The notes under the pieces were generated by a model. The model ran no database searches, was not told the DNA's origin, and saw nothing but the letters and a program-made list of their open reading frames with translations. A DNA stretch of 12,555 nt from Clostridia bacterium. GTDB taxonomy: Bacteria; Bacillota; Clostridia; Christensenellales; Borkfalkiaceae. Below, piece by piece: positions 1 to 6,649 of this stretch (position 1 is the stretch's first letter; each line of letters starts with the position of its first letter). The stretch lies in assembly GCA_900767495.1 (NCBI GenBank), contig CAAFZH010000088.1:1-12555 (forward strand). The letters run 5' to 3'. A program made the position numbers and the translations under genes.

Positions 1-23
1 ACCAAAGTGAAAAGTATATACGT
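1..23. repeat. partial tail of dispersed intergenic repeat
   Basis: The window opens inside a repeat: its first bases (ACCAAAGTGA followed by AAGTATATAC) match the segment just after the hairpin of the repeat near 6444-6466, where ACCAAAGTGA is followed by GTAGAGTATACAC. The left part of this copy lies outside the window. Confidence 0.55.
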
Positions 24-28
24 TGTCT

Positions 29-48
29 TTGCGAGCGTAGCGAAGCAA
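29..48. repeat. short hairpin repeat, TTGC-arm variant
   Basis: An imperfect hairpin with arms TTGC and GCAA around the core GA-GC-GTA-GC-GA. The same core, with different arms (ATATT/AATAT), occurs at 138-159, 3814-3835, 4051-4071, 6417-6438 and 6655-6676. From memory, sequences of the type ATTCTGAGCG-AAGCGAAGAAT and ATTGCGAGCG-AAGCAAT are common between genes in many bacteria. Function is unknown. It is followed by CTCCCGGGAGG, a separate small palindrome. Confidence 0.6.
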
Positions 49-80
49 TCTCCCGGGAGGGTGGTTTACCGAAATGTTTA

Positions 81-109
81 TCCCCTATCGTCGGCGTTGC
101 CGACACTTC
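81..109. repeat. GC-rich hairpin repeat, inverted copy of 3776-3804
   Basis: The hairpin GTCGGC-GTT-GCCGAC (90-104), with flanks TCCCCTATC and ACTTC, is the reverse complement of 3776-3804 except for the three loop bases (26 of 29 identical). It is followed by a second small hairpin, CTTCC...GGAAG (105-124). The two copies face opposite ways and bracket ung, the glycosyltransferase and the phosphomutase. No coding potential is seen. Confidence 0.6.
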
Positions 110-133
110 CCCCGAAGGAGGAAGCCAAAAGCA

Positions 134-178
134 CGTCATATTGAGCGCAAGCGAAATATCCCACGACCAAAGTGAATA
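134..178. repeat. dispersed hairpin repeat, ATATT-arm variant
   Basis: ACGTC is followed by a hairpin at 138-159 (ATATT-GA-GC-GCAA-GC-GA-AATAT) and then CCCACGACCAAAGTGA. The unit recurs with near identity at 3809-3853 and 6413-6457, and in shortened form at 4045-4075 and 6650-6680. It sits directly downstream of the leftward ung stop codon, but no T-run follows on that strand, so it is not an obvious intrinsic terminator. Confidence 0.7.
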
Positions 179-184
179 GCCTCG

Positions 185-853
185 TTAATTCAAATCCCAA
201 TCTATGGGCGTTTCGCCGTTGGCTATTAAAAATTCGTTGGTTTTTGAAAACGGGCGGCTGCCGAAAAATCCGTTGTAACAGGATAGGGGACTTGGGTGCG
301 CGCTCTCTAAAATAAGGTGTTTTTTGCCGTCGATAAACGCTTTTTTACTGCGGGCGTTAGCACCCCAAAGAATAAACGCCATAGGCTTTTCCCTTGCAGC
401 GAGCAATTTTATAACCTCGTCGGTAAACTGCGTCCAGCCGCAATTTTTGTGAGAGTTCGCCGCGCCGCGCCTTACGGTAAGAGTTGTGTTTAAAAGCAAA
501 ACGCCTTGCTCCGCCCACTTTGTCAGATCGCCGCATTCAGGCTCGGTTATGCCGAGGTCGGTCTTGATTTCTTTGTAGATATTCACCAGCGACGGCGGTA
601 ACTTAACCCCATCTTTTACCGAAAAACAGAGTCCGTGCGCCTGACCCGGTTCGTGATAGGGGTCCTGCCCTAAAATTACGGCTTTTACGGCGGAATACGG
701 CGTGAGTTTAAACGCGTTGAATATATCGTAAGGCGACGGGTAAACTATGTGTTCGGAATATTCTTTTTTCAAAAATTCGCGTATTTTCAGATAATTTTCG
801 CTTTTAAAAAGGTCTTTTAAAACTTCGTCCCAATCGTTACCCACGCTTACCAT
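185..853 (-). CDS. ung: uracil-DNA glycosylase, family 1
   Basis: Removes uracil from DNA (from cytosine deamination or dUTP misincorporation), starting base-excision repair in the cytoplasm. The 222-residue protein carries the family-1 signature GQDPYH (residues 62-67; Asp64 is the water-activating residue), the Phe of GLCFSV that stacks on uracil, the LLLNTTLTVR segment typical of the family, and the DNA-intercalation loop HPSPLS (186-191). Length matches bacterial Ung (about 220-230 aa). Start choice: a TTG at 868 would extend it by five residues, but the ATG at 851-853 is preceded by GGAG nine bases upstream (863-866), so the ATG is preferred. It overlaps the end of the upstream glycosyltransferase by 17 bp, so the two are probably co-transcribed and translationally coupled. 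No canonical terminator is visible after it. Confidence 0.97.
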   Translation of the reverse strand: MVSVGNDWDEVLKDLFKSENYLKIREFLKKEYSEHIVYPSPYDIFNAFKLTPYSAVKAVILGQDPYHEPGQAHGLCFSVKDGVKLPPSLVNIYKEIKTDLGITEPECGDLTKWAEQGVLLLNTTLTVRRGAANSHKNCGWTQFTDEVIKLLAAREKPMAFILWGANARSKKAFIDGKKHLILESAHPSPLSCYNGFFGSRPFSKTNEFLIANGETPIDWDLN

Positions 854-1793
854 CTGCGGTTTCTCCAAAGTTTATTTTTTCGCGAACGATATAAATCGGG
901 CGGTGCTTGACTTCGTCGTAAGCGTAGCCGAGGTAGACGCCCGCCACGCCTATCGCGATAAGGGTAAGGGAAGTGCATAACCCGAGCGACGGGAATAGCC
1001 ACGCCGTAAGGGGTAATCCGTTGCCCGTCGCGGTAAGCACGATAAATACGATAAACGCCGCAATAGAGCAGATATTAAGCATTACGCCGACTTTAAGCGG
1101 CAGCGTAAGCGGCTTTTTGCTGTACGGAATAATTCCCGCCTCGGCGGTTTTAAGCATCTTTTTAAGCGTAAATTTGGTTTTGCCGAGTTCTCTCTCGGAG
1201 CGGTCGAATTCGACGAACGCCTCTTTGAACCCGACGAACGCCGTCTGAATACGCAGATACCTGCTGCGTTCGGGCAGAGATAAAACCGCGTCTATAACTT
1301 TGCGGTCATACAACTTAAACTCTCCCGAGTTGTCGGGTAAATTTATGCCGGAAGAACTCGAAAGAACGTGCATAAATGCTTTTGAGGTGAGTTTTTTAAA
1401 AAACGTTTCGCCTTTGCGCACCTTTCTTACGCCGTGTACCACTTCATAGCCTTCGCGCCATTTTTTCAGCATTTCGGGAAAGAGTTCGGGCGGGTCCTGC
1501 AGGTCGGCGTCGATCAGTATCGCGCATTTGCCCGAGCAGTATTCCAGTCCGCACAAAAACGCGGCTTGCTGTCCGAAATTTCGCGAAAATTCAACCGTCT
1601 TTATTCGCGGGTCGTTTTTGCAATGCTCGCGTATAATTTCCGCGCTTTTATCCTTGCTGCCGTCGTTTACGGCAATTATTTCGTAAGGCTCGCCTATACT
1701 TTTCATAATCGCGGTTACGCGCTCAAAAAATACGGGTAAACTTTCCTGTTCGTTAAAAACGGGCGTAATTACGCTCACTACTATATCTTTCAT
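837..1793 (-). CDS. GT2 polyprenyl-phosphate-type glycosyltransferase, membrane-anchored
   Basis: A family 2 glycosyltransferase of the dolichol-phosphate mannosyltransferase/GtrB/CsbB-YkcC type. These usually transfer a sugar from a nucleotide-sugar to undecaprenyl phosphate for cell-wall or surface-glycan modification. The 318 residues show the GT-A N-terminus SVITPVFNE (7-15), VNDGSKD (42-48), FSRNFGQQAA (69-78) and the metal-binding DADLQDP (95-101), then the acceptor region ERSRYLR. The C-terminus has two clear hydrophobic segments (about residues 232-258 and 265-292), giving the usual two-helix membrane anchor. The sugar and acceptor cannot be told from sequence. The ATG at 1793 has no convincing Shine-Dalgarno site. 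A promoter-like -10 (TAAAAT) ends six bases before it, so translation may be leaderless. It is first in a two-gene leftward unit with ung. Confidence 0.9.
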   Translation of the reverse strand: MKDIVVSVITPVFNEQESLPVFFERVTAIMKSIGEPYEIIAVNDGSKDKSAEIIREHCKNDPRIKTVEFSRNFGQQAAFLCGLEYCSGKCAILIDADLQDPPELFPEMLKKWREGYEVVHGVRKVRKGETFFKKLTSKAFMHVLSSSSGINLPDNSGEFKLYDRKVIDAVLSLPERSRYLRIQTAFVGFKEAFVEFDRSERELGKTKFTLKKMLKTAEAGIIPYSKKPLTLPLKVGVMLNICSIAAFIVFIVLTATGNGLPLTAWLFPSLGLCTSLTLIAIGVAGVYLGYAYDEVKHRPIYIVREKINFGETADGKRG

Positions 1794-1799
1794 ACTCGT

Positions 1800-1828
1800 A
1801 TTTTACCATTTTTACGGTAAAAAGTAAA
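1800..1828 (-). promoter_or_regulatory. probable promoter of glycosyltransferase-ung
   Basis: Read leftward: -35-like TTTACT (1828-1823), 17-bp spacer, extended -10 TGG-TAAAAT (1808-1800), six bases, then the ATG. That spacing puts the transcription start at or next to the start codon. An inverted repeat TTTTACC/GGTAAAA (1801-1807 and 1816-1822) overlaps the promoter and could be a protein-binding site; this is inference only. Confidence 0.5.
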
Positions 1829-1888
1829 CGTTTTTTATTTAATTTGCGCATAATCGACTTATTATTTTGTGTTTTTGCCCGTATTTTT

Positions 1889-1917
1889 TTGACAATCGCG
1901 TTTAAATGGATTATACT
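1889..1917 (+). promoter_or_regulatory. sigma-A promoter of phosphoglucomutase gene
   Basis: TTGACA (1889-1894), 17-bp spacer, TATACT (1912-1917). Start of transcription is expected near 1924, giving a short leader with GGAGG at 1943-1947. This promoter lies inside an in-frame upstream extension of the gene, which rules out the upstream start codon at 1844. Confidence 0.85.
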
Positions 1918-1957
1918 ATATATATTAAATTATGCAATTGTCGGAGGAAAACCGAAT

Positions 1958-3685
1958 ATGGATTATAAAGTAAGTTACGATAACTGGCTCACCAGCCCCT
2001 ATCTTTGCGACGAGGGTCTTAAAGAACTCAAAGCCATCGAGGGCGACGATAAGGCGATAGAATACGCTTTCGGCGCGGAACTCGAATTCGGTACGGCGGG
2101 TATGCGCGGAATAATAGGTTACGGAACGAATAAAATGAATATTTATACCGTAAGGAGAGCCACGCAGGGTCTTGCCGAATTTATAAAATCCAAAGGTTCG
2201 TCTGCCATGAAGAGGGGCGTTGCCATTTCCTACGATACGCGCAACAAGTCGGACTTGTTCGCCCGTACCGCCGCAGGCGTTCTTTTGTATAACGGAATTA
2301 AAGTTTATATTTATCCGCAACCCCGTCCCGTACCGATGCTTTCCTACGCGGTGAGGCAACTCGATTGCTACGCGGGCATAATGATAACCGCAAGCCACAA
2401 TCCCAAGGAATACAACGGTTATAAAGTTTACGGTGCGGACGGCGCGCAGATGAGCGTGGAAGATACCGCCGAAGTCGTAAAATACATATCCGCCGTAACC
2501 GACTATTTCTCGGTTAAGGAGGACGAAATAAAGGATATATCGACCTATAAGGACAGGGGCGCGTATACCGTCATCGGTAAAAGTTTCGAAAGGACTTATT
2601 ATAAGTGCCTTTTGCGCCTTACGCTTTCCAAAAAAGCCGTAAAGGAAGTAGGTAAAAAAATTAAAATAGTCTATACGCCCGTGCACGGCAGCGGATATAT
2701 TCCCGTAACCACGGTGCTTAAAAAACTCGGAATAAAAGCCACGGTGGTAGAGGAGCAAACTACCGCCGACCCGAACTTTTCCACTGTGGAAGTACCTAAC
2801 CCCGAGTTTAAGGAAACGCTTTCTATGGGCATTGCGCTCGCCGACAAAATCAAAGCGGACGCCGTTTTCGGTACCGATCCCGACTGCGACAGACTCGGCG
2901 TTGCGGTAAGAAACGACGAGGGCGAATTCGTTGCGCTTTCGGGCAATCAGACGGGCGTTTTACTGCTCGATTATATACTTTTGAGGCTTAAAGCCGAAAA
3001 CAAATTACCCGCAAACGGAGTAGTCGTAAAGAGTTTCGTTTCTACGGGTATGGCTCAACTCGTTTGCAATAACTACGGCGTAGAACTCGTAGAAACGCCC
3101 GTAGGGTTTAAGTATATAGGCGAAAAAATCAAACAGTACGAATGCGACGGTTCGCATACGTTCATTTTCGGTTTCGAGGAAAGTTGCGGCTATCTGCGCG
3201 GAACTCACGCGCGCGATAAAGACGCCGTCGTTGCGAGTATGTTGTTTGCCGAAATGGCTTGCTATTATGAGAGCGTGGGCAAATCGGTGTATCAAAGACT
3301 GTGCGAACTATACGCTAAATACGGTTTCGTGCTGGACGCGACCGACAGTATAAAATATTCGGGACTTTCCGCTATGAGCGATATGAACGCCGCCGTAGAC
3401 GGAATGCGCGAAAAAACCGTTACCGCGATAGGCAATTACACCGTAAGCGGCGTGCGCGACTATCTTACGGGAGTAAGAAAGAGCGAGGACGGCGAAGAAG
3501 AACTTAATATAAAGGGCGTAAACTGCATATATTACGAACTTTTAAGCGGTGGTTTTATATGCTTAAGACCCAGCGGCACGGAACCTAAACTTAAAATATA
3601 TTATTCGGTAAAAGGCAAAGACAAAGCGCACGCGGAAAGAGCGTTGGAAGAACTCCGCGCCAACTTCACCGCACTTTTAAAGTAA
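1958..3685 (+). CDS. pgcA: phospho-sugar mutase (alpha-phosphoglucomutase / phosphomannomutase)
   Basis: An alpha-D-phosphohexomutase family enzyme, most like Bacillus PgcA, interconverting glucose-6-phosphate and glucose-1-phosphate to supply UDP-glucose for glycans; some relatives act on mannose phosphates. All four family signatures are present in the 575 residues: phosphoserine loop TASHNP (Ser146 is the phosphorylated residue), magnesium loop DPDCDR (307-312), sugar-recognition GFEESCG (405-411) and phosphate-binding RPSGTEPK (537-544). The length fits the roughly 580-aa Firmicute branch rather than the roughly 450-aa GlmM branch. Start: ATG at 1958 has GGAGG 10 bases upstream. An in-frame ATG at 1844 would add a hydrophobic 38-residue stretch, but that stretch is the promoter translated. 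It is transcribed divergently from the glycosyltransferase; both could serve surface-glycan synthesis (inference). The substrate is not fixed by sequence. Confidence 0.93.
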   Translation: MDYKVSYDNWLTSPYLCDEGLKELKAIEGDDKAIEYAFGAELEFGTAGMRGIIGYGTNKMNIYTVRRATQGLAEFIKSKGSSAMKRGVAISYDTRNKSDLFARTAAGVLLYNGIKVYIYPQPRPVPMLSYAVRQLDCYAGIMITASHNPKEYNGYKVYGADGAQMSVEDTAEVVKYISAVTDYFSVKEDEIKDISTYKDRGAYTVIGKSFERTYYKCLLRLTLSKKAVKEVGKKIKIVYTPVHGSGYIPVTTVLKKLGIKATVVEEQTTADPNFSTVEVPNPEFKETLSMGIALADKIKADAVFGTDPDCDRLGVAVRNDEGEFVALSGNQTGVLLLDYILLRLKAENKLPANGVVVKSFVSTGMAQLVCNNYGVELVETPVGFKYIGEKIKQYECDGSHTFIFGFEESCGYLRGTHARDKDAVVASMLFAEMACYYESVGKSVYQRLCELYAKYGFVLDATDSIKYSGLSAMSDMNAAVDGMREKTVTAIGNYTVSGVRDYLTGVRKSEDGEEELNIKGVNCIYYELLSGGFICLRPSGTEPKLKIYYSVKGKDKAHAERALEELRANFTALLK

Positions 3686-3711
3686 ATTCTCGCTTTCTCC
3701 TTCGGGGTAAA

Positions 3712-3804
3712 TTCCCCCGCTGAAACGGGGGAAATGTCGCGATAGCGACAAAAGGGGCGCGTCCGCCGCGTAGGCGAAGTGTCGGCGTAGCCGACGATAG
3801 GGGA
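3712..3804. repeat. cluster of perfect GC-rich hairpins
   Basis: Three hairpins in series downstream of the phosphomutase: TTCCCCCG/CGGGGGAA (3712-3733), TGTCGC-GATA-GCGACA (3735-3750) and GTCGGC-GTA-GCCGAC (3781-3795). The last, with its flanks (3776-3804), is an inverted near-copy of 81-109. None is followed by a T-run, so this is not a standard intrinsic terminator, although it could still slow transcription or stabilise the 3' end. No coding frame is convincing here. Confidence 0.65.
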
Positions 3805-3808
3805 CTTT

Positions 3809-4032
3809 ACGTCATATTGAGCGCAAGCGAAATATCCCACGACTAAAGTGAGGGTAGTATATGATTTGTCAGTTTTTCGGTGGGATTCTTCACTCCTATT
3901 ATAAGGCGCATAATGCTGACGCATTTTAAAACTATCGTTTTGCATTTTTGCAAAATGCCTGCGCCTTATGAATATCTTCGTTCGCAAACCCTTGCAAGCA
4001 AGTTTGCTCACTCGGCATTGACAGAATGACGT
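3809..4032. repeat. multi-hairpin repeat element, copy 1
   Basis: A 224-bp element bounded by ACGTCAT and ATGACGT. It begins with the ATATT hairpin (3814-3835), then GTGGGATTCTTCA. Next come nested or serial stems: ATAAGGCGCA/TGCGCCTTAT (3901-3910 with 3960-3969), AATGC-TGAC-GCATT (3912-3925), AAAAC-TATC-GTTTT (3928-3941), GCATTTT/AAAATGC (3942-3958) and GCAAA..CTTGC-AA-GCAAG-TTTGC (3984-4007). It ends in ATTGACAGAATGACGT. The second copy at 6413-6638 keeps every inner stem with compensatory base changes. No transposase is nearby; it is MITE-like or a structured RNA element. Frames across it are not considered coding. Confidence 0.75.
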
Positions 4033-4044
4033 AAAACAAAAAAG

Positions 4045-4076
4045 TACGTCATATTGAGCGTAGCGAAATATCCCAC
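4045..4076. repeat. dispersed hairpin repeat, extra copy after element 1
   Basis: ACGTC is followed by a hairpin at 4051-4071 with arms ATATT/AATAT and loop GTA instead of GCAA. It lies 12 bp after the end of the multi-hairpin element, with the linker AAAACAAAAAAGT. The same arrangement follows element 2 at 6650-6680, so the hairpin is part of the larger repeated unit. Confidence 0.65.
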
Positions 4077-4122
4077 TTAAAAAGCGTCGTGCAAAAAATA
4101 TTTTTTATCTGCCCGTAAACAG

Positions 4123-4150
4123 TTGACAAATTTTTTTACGGGTGTATAAT
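4123..4150 (+). promoter_or_regulatory. promoter of the thrS T-box transcript
   Basis: Consensus TTGACA (4123-4128), 16-bp spacer and perfect TATAAT (4145-4150). Start of transcription is expected near 4157, just before the T-box leader. The 45 bp between the repeat at 4045-4076 and this promoter shows no other feature. Confidence 0.85.
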
Positions 4151-4156
4151 TTAAGT

Positions 4157-4391
4157 ATAGTTGAATATGCGGATAGTTTCGGATAAGTAACTATCGGTAC
4201 GCCCGTACAGAGAGCGCGTTCATAGGCTGTAAGACGCGCGGAATACGACCGATAAGCGAAACCGCCCGAAAAATCGCAAAGCGTTCGTCGCGCTTAAACG
4301 GCGAATAAAGCGGTCGCTTTTCAGGCGACAATTAAGGTGGAACCGCGGAAACTGTTTTTCGTCCTTGAATTATTCAAGGGCGATTTTTTTA
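4157..4391 (+). ncRNA. T-box riboswitch, threonine-specific
   Basis: Senses uncharged tRNA-Thr and lets transcription continue into thrS. Stem I folds by eye as basal helix TTTCGG/CCGAAA (4177-4182 with 4266-4271), a specifier loop with AGTA on the 5' side (4186-4189) and GAA-ACC-G on the 3' side (4258-4264), then helix TATCGGT/ACCGATA (4192-4198 with 4248-4254). The AG-bulge sequence CAGAGAG and distal loop AGGCTGTAAG sit on GCGCGT/ACGCGC. The specifier codon is therefore ACC, threonine. The conserved T-box TGGAACCGCG lies at 4338-4347, just before the terminator. Architecture and gene context agree. Exact ends are estimated. Confidence 0.95.
4360..4391 (+). terminator. T-box regulatory terminator
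   Basis: Ten-pair stem (4360-4369 with 4373-4382, one G-U pair), loop TTA, then seven Ts. It competes with an antiterminator formed by the T-box sequence at 4338-4347. Uncharged tRNA-Thr should favour the antiterminator and read-through into thrS. Confidence 0.92.
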
Positions 4392-4416
4392 TTTAACTTA
4401 AAGGAGAAAGTCTGTT

Positions 4417-6321
4417 ATGAAAATTACTTTGACCGACGGAAGCATTTTAAATCTTCCTCAAGGTACTACTGTTGGCGGAGTTGCCCAGGCAATAAGCGAA
4501 GGTCTTAAAAGAAACGCCGTCGCGGGTAAGGTAAACGGTAAATTCGAAGATTTGTCCGCGCCTATTAACGAGGACGCGGAAGTTACCATAATTACGCTCA
4601 AAGACCCCGAGGGTCTTGACATTTATCGTCATACCTGCGCGCACGTTTTAGCGCAGGCGGTAAAAACCGTTTATCCTACTTGCGCGCTCGCAATAGGTCC
4701 TACTATCGAAAACGGCTTTTATTACGATATAGATTTTAAAACGCCCATCACTATTGACGACCTTGCCAAAATCGAAGAGGAAATGTCCAAAATAATCAAA
4801 GCCGACTTGCCGCTTGAAAGGTTCGAACTCCCCCGCGAGGACGCTATCAAACTTATGACCAAGTATAAAGAACCTTACAAGGTGCAACTCATTCATGATT
4901 TGCCCGAAGGCTCTGTTATTTCTTTCTATAAGCAAGGCGATTTTACCGACCTTTGCCGCGGACCGCACCTTCCGCACACGGGACTTATCAAGGCGTTTAA
5001 ACTTACTTCGCTTGCGGGCGCGTACTGGCGCGGCGACGAAAAGAATAAAATGCTTACCCGTATTTACGGCACGGCTTTCCCCAAAAAGGCGGATATGGAA
5101 GCCTACTTTACTATGCTTGAAGAGGCTAAAAAGCGCGACCATACCAAACTCGGTAAGGAACTTAAACTTTTCGCTCTTCTTAACGAGGGCAGGGGATTCC
5201 CGTTCTTTTTGCCTAACGGCATGACCCTTCGTAATACTCTTATCGACTACTGGCGTAAAATTCACCGTCGCGACGGTTACGTCGAGGTTTCCACGCCTAT
5301 AATTTTAAACCGTTCTTTGTGGGAAACTTCGGGGCATTGGGATCATTATAAGGATAATATGTATACCACCAAAATCGACGGCGAGGACTGCGCTATTAAG
5401 CCTATGAACTGCCCGGGCGGTATGCTTATTTATAAACTCGAACCGCATAGTTATAAAGATTTGCCCATGCGTATAGGCGAACTCGGACTCGTTCACAGAC
5501 ACGAAAAATCGGGTCAGTTGCACGGACTTATGCGTGTAAGATGCTTTACTCAGGACGACGCGCACATATTTATGACCCCCGACCAGATTACTTCCGAAAT
5601 AAAAGGCGTTGTAAGGCTTATAGACGAAGTGTATTCGCTTTTCGGGTTTAAGTATCACGTAGAACTTTCCACTCGTCCTGCGGATAGCATGGGTAGCGAC
5701 GAGGATTGGGAGCAGGCGACTTCCGCGCTTAAAGAGGCTCTTGACGAAATGCACTTAAAGTACGTTATCAACGAGGGCGACGGCGCGTTTTACGGACCGA
5801 AAATCGACTTCCATCTTACCGATTCTATCGGCAGAACGTGGCAATGCGGAACTATCCAACTCGACTTCCAACTTCCGCAAAGGTTTAACGCGGAGTATAT
5901 CGGCGAGGACGGCGAAAAGCATAGACCTATAATGATTCACCGCGTCGTATTCGGCTCGATAGAGCGGTTTATCGGTATTTTGATAGAGCATTACGAGGGT
6001 AAATTCCCGCTTTGGTTGTCGCCCGTACAAGTCCGCGTAATGAACGTTTCCGAAAAGAGCGAGGCTTATGCGGAGCAGGTATATCAAAAACTTTTCGATG
6101 CAGGCTTGCGCCCCGAAAAGGACGTTCGTTCCGAAAAGATAGGCAAAAAGATAAGGGACGCTCAACTCGAGCGTATACCGTATATGCTCGTCGTCGGCGA
6201 ACAGGAGGCTGAAAGCGGCGAGGTAGCCGTTCGCAGAAGAAACGAAGGCGATATAGGCAAAATGAAGATAGAAGATTTCATTGCGCTTTGCCAAAAGCAA
6301 ATTTCGGATATGAAAGATTGA
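4417..6321 (+). CDS. thrS: threonyl-tRNA synthetase
   Basis: Class II aminoacyl-tRNA synthetase that charges tRNA-Thr, cytoplasmic. Domain order in 634 residues: N-terminal TGS domain (about 1-60), the editing/SAD domain with HTCAH (His72, His76) and LCRGPH (Cys180, His184) that removes mischarged serine, class II catalytic core, and C-terminal anticodon-binding domain (from about 530). The catalytic zinc ligands are Cys332 (in MNCPGG), His383 (in DDAHIF) and His508 (in MIHRVV), matching the spacing in E. coli ThrRS (334, 385, 511). Motif 2 (LGLVHRHEKSG) and motif 3 (FGSIERFIGIL) are visible. Start ATG has AAGGAG about eight bases upstream. The T-box leader controls it by tRNA-Thr charging. 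Full length, no damage. Confidence 0.98.
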   Translation: MKITLTDGSILNLPQGTTVGGVAQAISEGLKRNAVAGKVNGKFEDLSAPINEDAEVTIITLKDPEGLDIYRHTCAHVLAQAVKTVYPTCALAIGPTIENGFYYDIDFKTPITIDDLAKIEEEMSKIIKADLPLERFELPREDAIKLMTKYKEPYKVQLIHDLPEGSVISFYKQGDFTDLCRGPHLPHTGLIKAFKLTSLAGAYWRGDEKNKMLTRIYGTAFPKKADMEAYFTMLEEAKKRDHTKLGKELKLFALLNEGRGFPFFLPNGMTLRNTLIDYWRKIHRRDGYVEVSTPIILNRSLWETSGHWDHYKDNMYTTKIDGEDCAIKPMNCPGGMLIYKLEPHSYKDLPMRIGELGLVHRHEKSGQLHGLMRVRCFTQDDAHIFMTPDQITSEIKGVVRLIDEVYSLFGFKYHVELSTRPADSMGSDEDWEQATSALKEALDEMHLKYVINEGDGAFYGPKIDFHLTDSIGRTWQCGTIQLDFQLPQRFNAEYIGEDGEKHRPIMIHRVVFGSIERFIGILIEHYEGKFPLWLSPVQVRVMNVSEKSEAYAEQVYQKLFDAGLRPEKDVRSEKIGKKIRDAQLERIPYMLVVGEQEAESGEVAVRRRNEGDIGKMKIEDFIALCQKQISDMKD

Positions 6322-6332
6322 ATTTAATAAAG

Positions 6333-6371
6333 AATGCGGCGGTTGACGTTTTCGTCAACCGCCGCATTTTT
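6333..6371 (+). terminator. intrinsic terminator of thrS
   Basis: Perfect 16-bp stem (6333-6348 with 6353-6368), TTTT loop, and a tail of five Ts (6367-6371), starting 11 bp after the thrS stop codon. Confidence 0.93.
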
Positions 6372-6412
6372 ATATTGTGAGCGTAAAAATATTGTCATTA
6401 CGCATTTCTTTC

Positions 6413-6638
6413 CGTTATATTGAGCGCAAGCGAAATATCCCACGACCAAAGTGAGTAGAGTATACACCTCGTCGGTTCTTCGGTGGGATTCTTCACTTCA
6501 GTTATGCGGCACTTAACGCTGACGCGTTAAAACTATCGTTTTCCGCATTTTTTATCAAAAATGAAAGTGCCTTATGAATATTGTCGCTCGCAAACCCTTG
6601 CAAGCAAGTTTGCTTACTTGACATTGACAGAATGACGT
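6413..6638. repeat. multi-hairpin repeat element, copy 2
   Basis: Second copy of the element at 3809-4032, same orientation, 226 bp. The hairpin at 6417-6438 is followed by CCCACGACCAAAGTGAG, then GTGGGATTCTTCACT. The stems are GGCACTT/AAGTGCC (6508-6514 with 6565-6571), AACGC-TGAC-GCGTT (6515-6528), AAAAC-TATC-GTTTT (6529-6542), CATTTTT/AAAAATG (6546-6563) and GCAAA..CTTGC-AA-GCAAG-TTTGC (6590-6613). It ends in ATTGACAGAATGACGT. Compared with copy 1, several pairs changed on both sides. The left boundary is less well conserved (CCGTTAT in place of ACGTCAT). Confidence 0.75.
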
Positions 6639-6649
6639 GTAAACAAAGT

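Noticed and set aside
1844..1957. In-frame 38-residue hydrophobic N-terminal extension of the phosphomutase, like a signal or membrane segment.
   Set aside because: It contains the TTGACA-N17-TATACT promoter, lacks a ribosome site, and the cytoplasmic enzyme family starts at the ATG at 1958, which has GGAGG.
1925..2758. 277-codon leftward frame opposite the phosphomutase.
   Set aside because: It lies antisense to a gene with all family motifs and resembles no known protein; an artefact of biased codon use.
3712..3750. Rho-independent terminator of the phosphomutase gene.
   Set aside because: The hairpins are perfect but are followed by AAATG and AAAAGG, not by a T-run.
3601..4011. 136-codon leftward frame, sharing a peptide-like stretch (SKLACKGLR) with another frame at 6555-6737.
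   Set aside because: Both frames are translations of the two copies of the structured repeat; base changes follow stem pairing, not codons, and there is no ribosome site.
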